This document shows, piece by piece, positions 34,748-45,507 of a DNA stretch of 64,000 nt. The stretch is from contig JAWXBR010000053.1 in assembly GCA_034440235.1 (NCBI GenBank), positions 1 through 64,000 on the forward strand, written 5' to 3'. Numbering within the stretch: position 1 is the stretch's first letter; each line of letters opens with the position of its first letter. A model generated the notes under the pieces. That model was not told the DNA's origin, did not search any database, and saw only the letters and a program-made list of their open reading frames with translations. Both the position numbers and the translations under genes were made by a program. Origin of the DNA: JAWXBR01 sp034440235. GTDB taxonomy: Bacteria > Bacteroidota > Ignavibacteria > Kapaibacteriales > Kapaibacteriaceae.

Positions 34748-35458
34748 ATGTTTCACCTTCTGCTGATTACAACGTTCATCGTTGCTGCATCAACTATTAG
34801 TGCCCAGATCACTGGTGAAGATCCACAAACCACTGATTCGGTCATGGTATTTGAACCTGCCGAACCATTGATCGGCGGTATTGACTTGGATGCGCCAGCC
34901 AAGCATGGTATCGGCATGGACCTGCTGTTCTCAGCGAGTGGATGGGGTATCGGGGGCTTTTTTCAGAGAGAACTGGCAACAGATTTTAATGGCTTTTTGC
35001 ATCTAGGAATTTCGGGACATCGTAACACCGACGAGTTCGAGAATGCTTGGTTAGGACCAATTCCTGTTGTGTCTAATAAAGTAAACAGATTGTTTATGGT
35101 TCCGTTTACTATCGGTGCTCAGTACCGCATGTTCCACGAAGAGCTGCAGGAGACATTCCGTCCGTTCGTAAGCCTTGGCATAACACCAACCTACATCCTC
35201 GCTACACCTTACATACGCGATGGACAGTATTACGATTTCTTCGAGTCATTCGGACATTCTACAAGCTACGTTAGGCTCGGTGGTGTATTCGGCGTTGGTT
35301 CTTTCTTCGGAAGTCCGGCAACAGGAAGCCTGATCGGTGTTCAGTTGCGCTATTTCTTAATTCCATTCGGTGGGAATGGAATTGAGAGTGTACGAAGCAA
35401 TCCTATCAGAGACTTCGGTGGCATCTTCCTCTCACTGACCGTTGGCCATGCGTATTGA
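34748..35458 (+). CDS. Predicted outer membrane beta-barrel protein
   Basis: A 236-residue protein when started at ATG 34748, which gives a clean signal peptide (MFHLLLITTFIVAAS, cleavage near ISAQ). The upstream in-frame ATG 34712 would add 12 polar residues. The mature part has alternating hydrophobic/polar beta segments with Gly and aromatic residues (GMDLLFSASGWGIGGFF, FTIGAQYRMF, GVQLRYFLI). It ends in an aromatic-rich strand (GGIFLSLTVGHAY), as in small outer membrane barrels. I do not recognise the family. It overlaps trmO by 11 bp. Confidence 0.65.
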   Translation: MFHLLLITTFIVAASTISAQITGEDPQTTDSVMVFEPAEPLIGGIDLDAPAKHGIGMDLLFSASGWGIGGFFQRELATDFNGFLHLGISGHRNTDEFENAWLGPIPVVSNKVNRLFMVPFTIGAQYRMFHEELQETFRPFVSLGITPTYILATPYIRDGQYYDFFESFGHSTSYVRLGGVFGVGSFFGSPATGSLIGVQLRYFLIPFGGNGIESVRSNPIRDFGGIFLSLTVGHAY

Positions 35459-36146
35459 ACTCGAGCCGATTGGCGTGATGCGTACGCCATATCGGTCGAA
35501 GTACGATGCCCCGCGTCAGCCCGGCGTTCTCGAAGATGCTCACGAAGCATTTATCGACATGTACCCACATAAAAACTTCGAGCAAGCCCTTCACGACCTA
35601 TGTGGCTTCGACCGAATCTGGATACTATCGTGGTTCGATAGGGTAGGGGGTTGGAAGCCCAAGGTGCTGCCGCCGCGCAGTTCCGGCAAACGAGGTGTGT
35701 TCGCAACACGGTCACCACACAGACCAAATCCCATAGGATTGAGTGTTGCAGTACTGAAAGGGATAGAAGGACTCCGCATAGTCATAGCTGATTCTGATTT
35801 GCTAGACGGAACACCTGTGCTCGATATCAAGCCCTACTTGCCATACGCAGACTCGTTCCCCGATGCAGCTATTGGTTGGCTAGCCTCAGAGAGCCGCGCC
35901 TCAACATTTGCAATCACGTATACAGCTGGTGTGTTTGATGAGGTGAACGAACAAGGTGCAGAGCGCCTGCGCATACATATCGAACGAGTACTTGGACTAG
36001 ACCCGTTGCCGCATCCATACCGTCGTACACGTAGACTCGGGGACAATCGATATGTGTTAGCAATCAGGAATATTCGAGTCTATTACAACCTTGATGCAAA
36101 CACCGTTACCGTCACCTTTATCGAAGAGCAGCGGTTAGAGCCGTAA
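35448..36146 (+). CDS. trmO: tRNA (adenine(37)-N6)-methyltransferase, TrmO family
   Basis: A SAM-dependent methylase of t6A37 in tRNA (TsaA/YaeB/VirR family), 232 residues from ATG 35448. Signatures are LEPIGVMRTPYRSKYDAPRQ at the head, FATRSPHRPNPIGLS and DLLDGTPVLDIKPYLPYAD. The C-terminal extension after about residue 145 is as in the long bacterial form. A TTG at 35442 is an alternative start, but the ATG aligns better with the family. The start lies within the preceding gene's 3' end. Confidence 0.92.
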   Translation: MRIELEPIGVMRTPYRSKYDAPRQPGVLEDAHEAFIDMYPHKNFEQALHDLCGFDRIWILSWFDRVGGWKPKVLPPRSSGKRGVFATRSPHRPNPIGLSVAVLKGIEGLRIVIADSDLLDGTPVLDIKPYLPYADSFPDAAIGWLASESRASTFAITYTAGVFDEVNEQGAERLRIHIERVLGLDPLPHPYRRTRRLGDNRYVLAIRNIRVYYNLDANTVTVTFIEEQRLEP

Positions 36147-36180
36147 GTTTGTAGTAGTACAGCACCAGCAGCACATCAAT

Positions 36181-39100
36181 ATGACCGACATACGTTCGCT
36201 GTTACAGCGACGAATACTATTACTTGACGGCGCGATGGCGACGATGATTCAGCGCTTGAACCTTACGGAAGAGGACTTTCGAGGTCGTCGTTTTGCGAAT
36301 CATGGTTTGTCCCTGAAGGGCAACAACGATTTGCTCGTGTTAACGCAGCCCGATGCAATTCGTGCTATTCATACAGCATATCTAGAAGCCGGCTCAGATA
36401 TCGTAGAAACGAATACGTTCAACAGCACGAGCATCGCGCAGGCTGACTATGCGTTGGAACCGTATGCTCGCGAGCTCAATCGCGAAGCAGCTCGACTTGC
36501 GCGCGAGGCTGTCGATGCAATGACTGCAAAGACCCCTGAAAAGCCCCGTTTCGTAGCAGGTGCAATGGGTCCGATGAATAAGAGTTTGTCGTTATCGCCA
36601 GACGTCAACGACCCTGGCTATCGCTCTGCAACCTTCGCTCAAGTGCGTGATGCATACAAGGAACAAGTTATCGGCCTCGTAGAAGGCGGAGTGGATTTGT
36701 TGCTGGTGGAGACTGTGTTCGACACTCTGAATGCAAAGGCTGCAATCAAGGCTATCTCTGAACTGGCAGAAGGCGACGGTGCGAAGCAGTTAGATGAAGC
36801 ATCGATGCTTCGCTTACGCTCCATGCCAATTATGATTTCGGGAACGATTACTGACTTGTCCGGAAGGACACTTTCCGGACAGACTCCGGAAGCATTCTGG
36901 ATCTCATTGCAACACACTCCAAATCTGTTATCGTTTGGATTGAACTGCGCGCTCGGTTCAGCGATGATGCGTCCGTACATAGAAGAGGTTAGTACCGTTG
37001 CCACAGCATTTGTTTCTCTCTATCCCAATGCTGGCTTACCAAATGCAATGGGTGGTTATGACGAGACGCCTGCATACATGGCTGAACAAGCCCGTTCGTA
37101 TGCAGAAGCGGGCTTCTTGAACATTGTCGGTGGATGTTGTGGCACCACGCCCGATCACATCCAGGCGATGGCAGAAGCCGTACAAGGAATAACGCCACGT
37201 GCAATTCCGCAACGACCTGCATACCTACGTCTATCAGGTCTCGAGCCCCTTGAACTCCGTCCGGAAACCAATTTCGTGAACGTTGGTGAGCGGACGAATG
37301 TTACTGGATCGCGAGCGTTTGCTAAACTAATTCTCAATGATGATTACGAAAAAGCAGTAGACATTGCACGTCAGCAGGTTGAGAACGGTGCGCAGATCAT
37401 CGACATCAACATGGACGAAGGCATGCTTGATGGTGTCAAAGCCATGCAGACCTTTATTAATCTGATCGCATCAGAGCCTGATATTGCACGCGTACCATTT
37501 ATGGTCGACTCTTCAAAGTGGAGTGTGCTAGAAGCTGGACTTGCATGTATACAAGGCAAGGGCATCGTTAACTCGCTATCGCTCAAGGACGGAGAAGAAG
37601 AATTCAAACGACGAGCGACCATCTGTCGCGATTTCGGAGCGGCTGTCATTGTAATGGCATTCGATGAACAGGGTCAAGCCGACACGTTTGAGCGTCGTAT
37701 TCAGATTTGCGAGCGCGTGTATCGAATCCTTACGCAGGAACTTGGATTTCTTCCGCAGGACATCATTTTCGACCCGAACATTCTGACCGTTGCAACGGGA
37801 ATGGATGAGCACAACAATTATGCTGTCGATTTCTTGCGTACAGCGCATTGGATTAAAGCAAACCTGCCCTTTTCAAAGATCAGTGGCGGCGTATCAAATA
37901 TCTCATTTTCATTTAGAGGCAATGAGCCTGTACGTCGAGCTATGCACACAGCGTTTCTCTACCACGCCATACAGGCTGGTATGGACATGGGCATTGTCAA
38001 CGCGGGTCAAATCGACGTGTACGATGAAGTCCCAAAAGACTTGCTAGAGCTTGTTGAAGATGTTCTTCTCAATCGGCGTTCCGATGCCACCGAGCGTCTG
38101 CTTGCAGTGGCTGACTCGGTCAAGGCAAAAGAGTCAGATCCGGCTGCGATACAGGAGTGGCGGCAAGCCGCAGTTGACGATCGCCTCACACATGCACTCG
38201 TCAAAGGCATCACAGAATTCATTGACGTTGACGTCGAAGAGGCACGTCACAACTACGCATCACCGCTCTCGATCATCGAAGGCCCGCTTATGGCCGGTAT
38301 GAATCAGGTCGGCGATCTGTTTGGTTCTGGTAAGATGTTTCTACCCCAGGTTGTGAAATCAGCGCGGGTAATGAAAAAAGCAGTCGCTTACCTTTTGCCC
38401 TTTATGGAAGAAGAGAAACTCAGGTCCGGTACAGCTCGACAGCCCGTTGGTACTATCGTACTTGCGACGGTGAAGGGCGATGTCCACGATATCGGTAAAA
38501 ACATCGTGGGCGTTGTTCTTGCGTGTAATAATTGGCGGGTCGTCGACTTAGGGGTAATGGTGTCTTCCGAACGCATTCTTGAAAGTGCTGAATTAGAAAA
38601 AGCAGACATCATCGGTCTGTCCGGACTCATCACACCGTCGCTCGATGAAATGGTACATGTGGTCAAGGAACTTGAGCGAAGGGGCTTCAGCACCCCGGTG
38701 CTGATTGGTGGAGCAACGACGTCGAAAACACATACAGCGGTGAAGATTACTTCGGCCTACAGCAATTCAGTAGTTCACGTATTAGATGCATCGCGTGCAG
38801 TACCTGTTGCTAGCGCCCTTGTACGCGAAAAGGGCAACGAAGCATATGCTAATGCTATTCGCGCCGAATATGAACAGGTTAAACTGGAGTATCACAGGCG
38901 AGCTGGGGCGAAAGAATATTTGTCATTGGCCGAGGCCCGTGCCAATCATGCGGCCTTGAGTTTCAGCAACGGCGCAACACCTGTACGTCCTCGCAGTCTG
39001 GGTGTGACAAATTTTGACAACATTGATTTATCGGTGCTGCGGGGGTATATCGATTGGACTCCTTTTTTTCAGGCCTGGGAGTTGAGCGGAAAGTATCCCG

Positions 39101-39888
39101 CGATTTTCGACAACCCGACCGTAGGTGCAGAAGCCAGAAAACTGTACGATGATGCAAACACGATGCTAGACGCCATCATTGCCGACGGTAGTATCGTAGC
39201 GAGGGCTGTTTGTGGGTTATTCCCAGCCGTTTCTGTGGGTGACGATATAGAAGTCAGCATTGGCAACGAGCCCCTTACCCTCCATACGCTGCGCCAACAA
39301 TCAAAACGTGCAGCAGGAGTTCCAAATCTTGCCCTGTCCGATTACCTTGCCCCAAAACATGCCAACATTCGGGACTACATCGGAGCCTTTGTTGTCACGG
39401 CTGGGGACGGGGTGGATGCACTATGTGCCCGGTTCGAAGCTGACAACGATGATTACAGTGCCATTCTAGCAAAATCGATTGCGGACCGGCTTGCCGAAGC
39501 ATGCGCGGAATGGCTACATCAGTACGTACGCACCGACCTTTGGGGCTATTCGACAGACGAGGCTCTAGCATCTTCTGATTTGGTTGCCGAGCAATACATC
39601 GGCATTCGTCCTGCTCCTGGTTACCCCGCGTGTCCCGATCATACAGAAAAGACAGCCCTATTCGCAATGCTCGATGCCGAAACAGCTACCGGAGTATTCC
39701 TTACTGAGAGCCTGGCCATGTACCCTGCGGCCAGCGTTAGCGGCTGGTACTTCGCTCACCCGAATGCGAAATATTTTGCCGTTGGTAAAATCACACAAGA
39801 GCAGGTCGCAGACTACGCAGGTCGAAAGGGCTTCTCGCTCGAAGAATGTGAACGATGGTTGGCACCAATCCTAGCCTATGATGCCTGA
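36181..39888 (+). CDS. metH: Cobalamin-dependent methionine synthase
   Basis: Transfers methyl from methyl-tetrahydrofolate via cobalamin to homocysteine. At 1235 residues it is full length. Domains: homocysteine-binding (zinc ligands Cys256, Cys319, Cys320 in GGCCGTTPDHI); pterin-binding (about 350-640, beginning FVNVGERTNVTGS); cobalamin cap and Rossmann domain (His769 in DVHDIGKNIVG, then GLSGLITPSLDEM); and the C-terminal reactivation domain (RPAPGYPACPDH). No B12 riboswitch fits in the 34-bp gap upstream. It overlaps purN by 11 bp. Confidence 0.97.
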   Translation: MTDIRSLLQRRILLLDGAMATMIQRLNLTEEDFRGRRFANHGLSLKGNNDLLVLTQPDAIRAIHTAYLEAGSDIVETNTFNSTSIAQADYALEPYARELNREAARLAREAVDAMTAKTPEKPRFVAGAMGPMNKSLSLSPDVNDPGYRSATFAQVRDAYKEQVIGLVEGGVDLLLVETVFDTLNAKAAIKAISELAEGDGAKQLDEASMLRLRSMPIMISGTITDLSGRTLSGQTPEAFWISLQHTPNLLSFGLNCALGSAMMRPYIEEVSTVATAFVSLYPNAGLPNAMGGYDETPAYMAEQARSYAEAGFLNIVGGCCGTTPDHIQAMAEAVQGITPRAIPQRPAYLRLSGLEPLELRPETNFVNVGERTNVTGSRAFAKLILNDDYEKAVDIARQQVENGAQIIDINMDEGMLDGVKAMQTFINLIASEPDIARVPFMVDSSKWSVLEAGLACIQGKGIVNSLSLKDGEEEFKRRATICRDFGAAVIVMAFDEQGQADTFERRIQICERVYRILTQELGFLPQDIIFDPNILTVATGMDEHNNYAVDFLRTAHWIKANLPFSKISGGVSNISFSFRGNEPVRRAMHTAFLYHAIQAGMDMGIVNAGQIDVYDEVPKDLLELVEDVLLNRRSDATERLLAVADSVKAKESDPAAIQEWRQAAVDDRLTHALVKGITEFIDVDVEEARHNYASPLSIIEGPLMAGMNQVGDLFGSGKMFLPQVVKSARVMKKAVAYLLPFMEEEKLRSGTARQPVGTIVLATVKGDVHDIGKNIVGVVLACNNWRVVDLGVMVSSERILESAELEKADIIGLSGLITPSLDEMVHVVKELERRGFSTPVLIGGATTSKTHTAVKITSAYSNSVVHVLDASRAVPVASALVREKGNEAYANAIRAEYEQVKLEYHRRAGAKEYLSLAEARANHAALSFSNGATPVRPRSLGVTNFDNIDLSVLRGYIDWTPFFQAWELSGKYPAIFDNPTVGAEARKLYDDANTMLDAIIADGSIVARAVCGLFPAVSVGDDIEVSIGNEPLTLHTLRQQSKRAAGVPNLALSDYLAPKHANIRDYIGAFVVTAGDGVDALCARFEADNDDYSAILAKSIADRLAEACAEWLHQYVRTDLWGYSTDEALASSDLVAEQYIGIRPAPGYPACPDHTEKTALFAMLDAETATGVFLTESLAMYPAASVSGWYFAHPNAKYFAVGKITQEQVADYAGRKGFSLEECERWLAPILAYDA

Positions 39889-40519
39889 GAACAACAACGA
39901 CCCAAGTGCCTTGTTGAATATTCGACGCGTGGCTGTAGTTGGCTCTGGCGCAGGAACGACGGCACGTGCTCTTGTCGAAAAGGGTCTTAAAAACGGGTCT
40001 TCGTATCATGTCGAACTAATCATTTCTACGTCTGTAAGCGCAGGAATTAATTTGGTAGCTTCAGAATTCGCTGTAACACTTGTTGTGCTCGATCGATCCT
40101 TGAGCTCTTCTGAGTGGTCGGACCGTATTCTCGAGGAGCTACGTAAGCACAGAATCGATATCGTAGCCCTGGCAGGATTCATGAGGTTGCTTCCCGAGGC
40201 AGTAATTGAAGCGATGAATGGGCACGTGCTGAATATCCATCCCGCACTGCTTCCGAAGCACGGCGGGCTCGGAATGTATGGTCGAAAGGTTCACGAATCT
40301 GTTATCCAGTCTGGAGAAAGACAGTCTGGTGCTACCGTTCACCTTGTAAATGCTCGATATGACGAGGGATTCATTCTCGGTCAGGCCATTATCGAAGTTT
40401 GTGACAATGAGACAGTTGATAGTCTAGAGAAGAAGGTCAAGGCAGCCGAGCATGTGCTCTACGCAGAAGTACTTAATTCCTATTCTACAGACTTCTCATT
40501 TAATGTGGGTAATTGGTGA
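39878..40519 (+). CDS. purN: Phosphoribosylglycinamide formyltransferase
   Basis: Adds a formyl group from 10-formyl-THF to GAR in purine synthesis. 213 residues. The catalytic triad fits Asn119 and His121 (LNIHPALLPKHGG) and Asp162 (NARYDEGFILGQ). The N-terminal GSGAGTTARAL varies from the usual GSGxGSNxxAL. The start lies in the last codons of metH, which links folate one-carbon use. A gene-free stretch of 229 bp follows. It holds a TTGACT hexamer (40615-40620), but I cannot assign a promoter with confidence. Confidence 0.93.
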   Translation: MMPENNNDPSALLNIRRVAVVGSGAGTTARALVEKGLKNGSSYHVELIISTSVSAGINLVASEFAVTLVVLDRSLSSSEWSDRILEELRKHRIDIVALAGFMRLLPEAVIEAMNGHVLNIHPALLPKHGGLGMYGRKVHESVIQSGERQSGATVHLVNARYDEGFILGQAIIEVCDNETVDSLEKKVKAAEHVLYAEVLNSYSTDFSFNVGNW

Positions 40520-40748
40520 CGATTCGGTCGAAACTTTTGGGTTCAACTGTTGTTGTTGCATAGAGTCCGGTCATGATGCAGATTTGCTAGTTGTTACGCT
40601 TATGTAAAAAAGTCTTGACTATGACAGGCGAATTGGTGATTTTACACGATGCTTCCGCGCTTAGATTCGGGAGAAGTATGTCTAACAACGACCATCCATT
40701 GGAAAGAATTAAATTCATGTACTTGTTCACCGTATCTCCGAGGTTTTC

Positions 40749-43700
40749 ATGAGGGGCAAACTCCTACTTCTTGCTCTCGTGACCGGTTTTGCAGGCGTTA
40801 CGCTTGCTTTTGCTGGCGACGGGAAAGATGGTGAGGACGTATTGCGTAAAAGCGGTCCACGTTCACCGGTAGCTTCATATCCGCTACCGTTTTCGCTGAC
40901 CGCAGATAATCCGCGTACTTCTCCACCTATTTCTACTGGCTACTACTTCGTCGACTCCGACGATGAAGCGCCGGATTTTTGGCGACCAGATCCAACGACG
41001 TTTGTCGACACGCTTACCGAACCAGGTACGTGGCGCCGAATTGTCTCTGGTCCGAAGCAGATCCCAGGTGGTTATTGGACCAGTCCGGTCGATAACACCT
41101 ATGGTGGATTTGCATACTTCCGTAATCCAGGCAACAACCAGGATTCAGCGGATGATGCATATGCGGGGCCGATTTCTATCGGTTTCCCATTCTACTTTAA
41201 CGGGGTTCGTTACGACTCGTTCTTTGTCTCAACGAACGGTTTAATCGCACTTTCGAATCGTCGTTACTTCTACGAATACGACAATTACGGATTCCCAACG
41301 GTGCGTACGCGTCTGGAAACGCAGCCAGGTGTATTCTCTGTATACGATCCGATGTCCGATGACACTCGCACGCGTATTATAGGCGCCACCGACATCAACG
41401 ACACCCAGCTTGATAACTGGGGTTCCCTAATGGTTGCTGACGGCAACGCCCCTACAACGTCAACAAGAGGTATTCGCACAAAGACGAACTCAATGCTAGA
41501 TGAGGCCAGCCTTAATGCTACCGGAGCTTGGACTGCAAGCTCACGTCCACCACTGATTGCGTTTGCATGGGACGACTTACAGGTTTCGGTCTACAATAGT
41601 AATGACAACGCTGTAGATGATTTCTCGCGCGTGTATTACAAGCGGTCTCCTGCTAATGACAAACTCATTATCTATTACGTCAACCTTACACCTATCGGGA
41701 CTAAGAGGGCTGTTGTAGGGAATGTCACGCACGATGTGACCTTCGTCAAGGACAATCGTCCGGGCGTTGGCGAACACTATCGCTTCAGCGGCCAGGTAAC
41801 ACTTAACCGTAATGACTCTTCGGTAACTATCCAGTACGAAAAGTTTTTCGGAATTGCACCACGCACAGCTCTACAACCACACGGTGCTGTAGTCTGGATG
41901 CGTTGTAACTCCACAGTGGGTGTAACAGGTCCAGCTCGCCGATTGAACTGGGCTGGCTTCCCATCTGTCATGCCAACGAATACGATTCTTGATTACAGTG
42001 CGGTGAAATACACGCAATCAACAGAGTACTTGTTTAACATCCTTACGCACCCAATGGGTAGCCTTCGTGCTATCAGTAATCGTAATGATGATCAGACAGT
42101 GCCTAAGGACTTCCTTTCTATTCGCTTTAAGCAGTACAAGAACTTCCTTCGTGTAATCAATGTGTTCTATCGTGTGCGCCCTCTAAACAACAACGCACCA
42201 CTTGATTTCTCGCAGGTAGTACCTACGAATCAGGCTAACAACTACGAATTGCTTGCAGGCGAACTTCGTCTAGGTGCAATTCAACCGGTAGCCATCGTTC
42301 AAAACCTTACGAACGACGTGCAGGGTCCGAACGGTGTGAATTACACACGTCAGGGTATCAACTTCAAGGTACGCTTCCGCATTATGAATGAGGCAACGGG
42401 CAAGATTGTGTACAACACATCAAAGTCCGTTACCGATGCAGCACTGCGTGACTCAACTTTGTCTGGAATCCAGCGTAGTGATATTAACGGTGCGAACCGT
42501 CCATATCAGCCAACGAACACATTCGTAACCCCATACGAATTCATCAAGGTCACATTCCCTCCATTCGAGCCAAACGAAGCTATTGACGATCAGATCGGTC
42601 GCCTGATTACCTCGGTTATTGTTGAGCCTAAGGACTCAGTCAATCAACCGCTAGGCGATCAATGGCCGTTTGATGATACAACGGGTCTTCGCTTGTTCGT
42701 TATGCGTCGTCTCGAATCATTCAACGATGACGTTCGCGAATTCCACCTTGTTGGTGGTGCAGCAATGCCTTCAGTATTGAAGTGGGTAAACATCGAGGCT
42801 GATGTTGTTGATGGTGACGAAGTCACGAACAACCCAGTCCCTCCACGCGGAGAATTCCAGGCTGCTAACTCGGCGATTTTCAGCTTGAAATCTCCAGTTA
42901 TCCGCATGAACCGTGTTACACTTGGAACACTTGACATTCCTCCATTCGGCCAGTACGGCGGCGATGAACTTCGTTCATTCCCTGTAAATCTGAACCGCAA
43001 AAAGAATGCAGTTCTTTCCATCTCGTACCAACGCGCTGGTAAGCTTACAAACATCAACCGCGGATTCTCAGACAACCGGCTAATCGGACCTGAGCACCGT
43101 GTTGATGCTACGGTAACAGCTATTAACTCACCACGCATCATCCGTAACCCCGATGAACTGTGGGTAGAGTTTGCAAAGCCTAGCTCCGACGGCCTGAATG
43201 GTATAACGAACATCGCAACCTGGGTGCTCGATCCTCAGAACCTAGCTGGCAACTATGCTCAGCCGTTCCGTATCTGGGGTGGTGGTGGTTACCTTCGTGG
43301 ATTTGACATCACGAACAAGAACCAGCAGCTGAACAATGGTGTTCTAGCTCCACTCGGTGGTCAGCGTATTGACTTCTTTGATGACGGTAAGGATGCAGAG
43401 TACTTCAAGATCACAATTCCAATTCCTGATACTGTTATCAGTTGGGTGAACGAAGGCGCACGGAATTTCCGCTTCCGCCTGAAAGCACGTTGCTTGAACA
43501 ACTCTACACCTCCATACCCAGCAGATGACGAAGACAACTTCTACATCGATAACGTCAAGATCCTTTATCCTGATGAAGTCACAGACGTTGAATTCTCGAA
43601 TATCCAGCTTGTATGGCCATACACACTTGCACCTGCAAGCCAGGCTACGCGTGTACCAATTCGTGTGAAGTTGTCTAACAACACACACATTGCTGCACCT

Positions 43701-45485
43701 GCATTCTCTGTACGCATTCAGATCAAACCTGACGGTAATGAGTCACAGCAGATCTACTGCCGTACGATTACTGTCCCAACGCTAGCAGGTAACCGCGAAG
43801 TGTTGCTGCCGTTCCCAGATGCTAACTTCCGTACAACGACACCTGGTCGTTACAAGGTAACTGGACGCATTTTCTTCCCAGGCAATGACCTTGATACGCT
43901 AAACGACTCTACATTCACAATGTTTACGATGACCTTCGGACCATCGTTTGCATACGAAATCAATCCTCTGAATCCAACGAACGATGTTCCAAAACTTCAG
44001 TTCTCAGGTATCACAGGTAAGGGTCTTGATCACCGTGGTTACGCTTATGGCGGATCAAACGCTACATGGATAAACCTAGCAGGTCCCGGCGCTCAGTATG
44101 TTGGACAGATCTACGGTTACGGTCCAAAAGGCATGCCATTCGACGCAGAGTTCGGTACCGATGGTGGTAATGCATCTGGACAGCTAGCAATGAGATTTAC
44201 TCTGTACTCGCAAGACACCGCATATGGGTATCAGGCGTTCTGGGCAGAACTAAATCAAGACATCCTGAATATCTCCTTCTCCCTTTACAAGGATCAAGGC
44301 GGAATCCCAGGTGAACGAATTGCGAACTCAACAATCGTTCGCCGCCGTGGTGAAGATGAAACAGATAACGAAGTAGAGCCTGTGTTCGGCAAGTACGCTA
44401 CGTACCTGCTAGCCAGCCCAGTCGTGCTCGCTCCAGGTGAATACTGGGCATCCGTTTCTCAAATGGGTCTTGAAGGCTACGAACTGGGTGCTTCTGAATC
44501 ACGCATGGGTCTTGTCACGACGTTCTATAGTGACATTCCTGCGCCTGGTGTTGGTAACCGCTCGTTGCTCATCGATAAGAACTTTCGTACACGTGCACGT
44601 AACGGTGCGTTGTTAAACGATAACCGTTTTGCATTCGAAGTAACGAGATTCAGCGGTGACTGGATTCAAATGACTCCATCGATCGGTAACCCTGGATATG
44701 CCCACCTTGATGGTATGGGTAATATCGTTCAAGGCTACTACGTTTACCCAACGTTTACTCGTGGTTCGTGGATTCCATTGCTTCGTCCATACTTCGGTGC
44801 TCGTTCGTATTCGACCCCACCGTTGTTCGTCCCTTGTGTTGTGCCAGTAGAACTGACATTCTTTGATGGACGTGCTCGTTCAGCTGGAGTGGACTTGTTC
44901 TGGGAAACAGCATCTGAAAAGAACAACACTGGCTTCCACATCGAGCGTCGGGTAGTCGAACAAGCATCTGATCTGACCTCTGCAGCTGGTCTCAGCTGTC
45001 AAGATGGTTCGAACTCGAAAGAAATGCCATGGGCTACTATTGGATGGCAAGCAGGTGCTGGTAATACAACACAAACATCGAACTACAAGTTCTTTGATGC
45101 TGATGTAAAGACCGGTACATCGTACGAATATCGTCTGCGTCAAGTAGACGTTGACAACTCGGAGAACTTCTCTAACGTAATTAACGTTGTTGTTTCGAAT
45201 GGTGATGTCGCACTTGATGACAACTATCCGAACCCAACAAACGGACAAACAACAATCCGCTTTAACGTACCTAACCGTACACATGTGAAGCTTGAAATCT
45301 TCGACCTGATGGGAAATGTTCTGACAACGCTGTACAATCAGCAAGTGTCGGGCACAACCAACTCATATGCGATCGAATGGGATGGTCGCGATGCAGGTGG
45401 TGTTGAAGTTACTTCAGGCTCATACATGTACAAGCTTACAGCTGACGGCGTGGTATTGTCAAAGACCCTGACCGTTGTTCGCTAA
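40749..45485 (+). CDS. Very large T9SS-sorted surface protein (1578 residues)
   Basis: A secreted protein with a signal peptide (about 1-22, LAFA-GDG). It has a very long beta-rich body with many aromatic, Asn and Pro residues, and a C-terminal T9SS type A sorting domain (DDNYPNPTNGQTTIRFNVP to LTVVR, the last 90 residues, FlgD-like). A segment near 1360-1430 (VELTFFDGRARSAGVDLFWETASEKNNTGFHIERR) is a known linker preceding such domains. Codon choice looks strongly biased (mainly CGT for Arg, AAC for Asn, GGT for Gly), unlike its neighbours. This suggests high expression. No catalytic motif is seen. It may be a major envelope or S-layer-like component; this is inference. Confidence 0.85.
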   Translation: MRGKLLLLALVTGFAGVTLAFAGDGKDGEDVLRKSGPRSPVASYPLPFSLTADNPRTSPPISTGYYFVDSDDEAPDFWRPDPTTFVDTLTEPGTWRRIVSGPKQIPGGYWTSPVDNTYGGFAYFRNPGNNQDSADDAYAGPISIGFPFYFNGVRYDSFFVSTNGLIALSNRRYFYEYDNYGFPTVRTRLETQPGVFSVYDPMSDDTRTRIIGATDINDTQLDNWGSLMVADGNAPTTSTRGIRTKTNSMLDEASLNATGAWTASSRPPLIAFAWDDLQVSVYNSNDNAVDDFSRVYYKRSPANDKLIIYYVNLTPIGTKRAVVGNVTHDVTFVKDNRPGVGEHYRFSGQVTLNRNDSSVTIQYEKFFGIAPRTALQPHGAVVWMRCNSTVGVTGPARRLNWAGFPSVMPTNTILDYSAVKYTQSTEYLFNILTHPMGSLRAISNRNDDQTVPKDFLSIRFKQYKNFLRVINVFYRVRPLNNNAPLDFSQVVPTNQANNYELLAGELRLGAIQPVAIVQNLTNDVQGPNGVNYTRQGINFKVRFRIMNEATGKIVYNTSKSVTDAALRDSTLSGIQRSDINGANRPYQPTNTFVTPYEFIKVTFPPFEPNEAIDDQIGRLITSVIVEPKDSVNQPLGDQWPFDDTTGLRLFVMRRLESFNDDVREFHLVGGAAMPSVLKWVNIEADVVDGDEVTNNPVPPRGEFQAANSAIFSLKSPVIRMNRVTLGTLDIPPFGQYGGDELRSFPVNLNRKKNAVLSISYQRAGKLTNINRGFSDNRLIGPEHRVDATVTAINSPRIIRNPDELWVEFAKPSSDGLNGITNIATWVLDPQNLAGNYAQPFRIWGGGGYLRGFDITNKNQQLNNGVLAPLGGQRIDFFDDGKDAEYFKITIPIPDTVISWVNEGARNFRFRLKARCLNNSTPPYPADDEDNFYIDNVKILYPDEVTDVEFSNIQLVWPYTLAPASQATRVPIRVKLSNNTHIAAPAFSVRIQIKPDGNESQQIYCRTITVPTLAGNREVLLPFPDANFRTTTPGRYKVTGRIFFPGNDLDTLNDSTFTMFTMTFGPSFAYEINPLNPTNDVPKLQFSGITGKGLDHRGYAYGGSNATWINLAGPGAQYVGQIYGYGPKGMPFDAEFGTDGGNASGQLAMRFTLYSQDTAYGYQAFWAELNQDILNISFSLYKDQGGIPGERIANSTIVRRRGEDETDNEVEPVFGKYATYLLASPVVLAPGEYWASVSQMGLEGYELGASESRMGLVTTFYSDIPAPGVGNRSLLIDKNFRTRARNGALLNDNRFAFEVTRFSGDWIQMTPSIGNPGYAHLDGMGNIVQGYYVYPTFTRGSWIPLLRPYFGARSYSTPPLFVPCVVPVELTFFDGRARSAGVDLFWETASEKNNTGFHIERRVVEQASDLTSAAGLSCQDGSNSKEMPWATIGWQAGAGNTTQTSNYKFFDADVKTGTSYEYRLRQVDVDNSENFSNVINVVVSNGDVALDDNYPNPTNGQTTIRFNVPNRTHVKLEIFDLMGNVLTTLYNQQVSGTTNSYAIEWDGRDAGGVEVTSGSYMYKLTADGVVLSKTLTVVR

Positions 45486-45507
45486 GAACTAGCGGCTGAC
45501 TTTTTGC

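Noticed and set aside
40613..40660. TTGACT plus AT-rich stretch as a sigma70-like promoter for the 1578-residue protein
   Set aside because: The -10 at 17-bp spacing matches poorly, and Bacteroidota promoters use other elements; left unassigned.
44880..45344. A 154-codon antisense open frame inside the large T9SS gene
   Set aside because: The plus frame has a clear signal peptide and sorting domain; the antisense frame is a codon-bias shadow.
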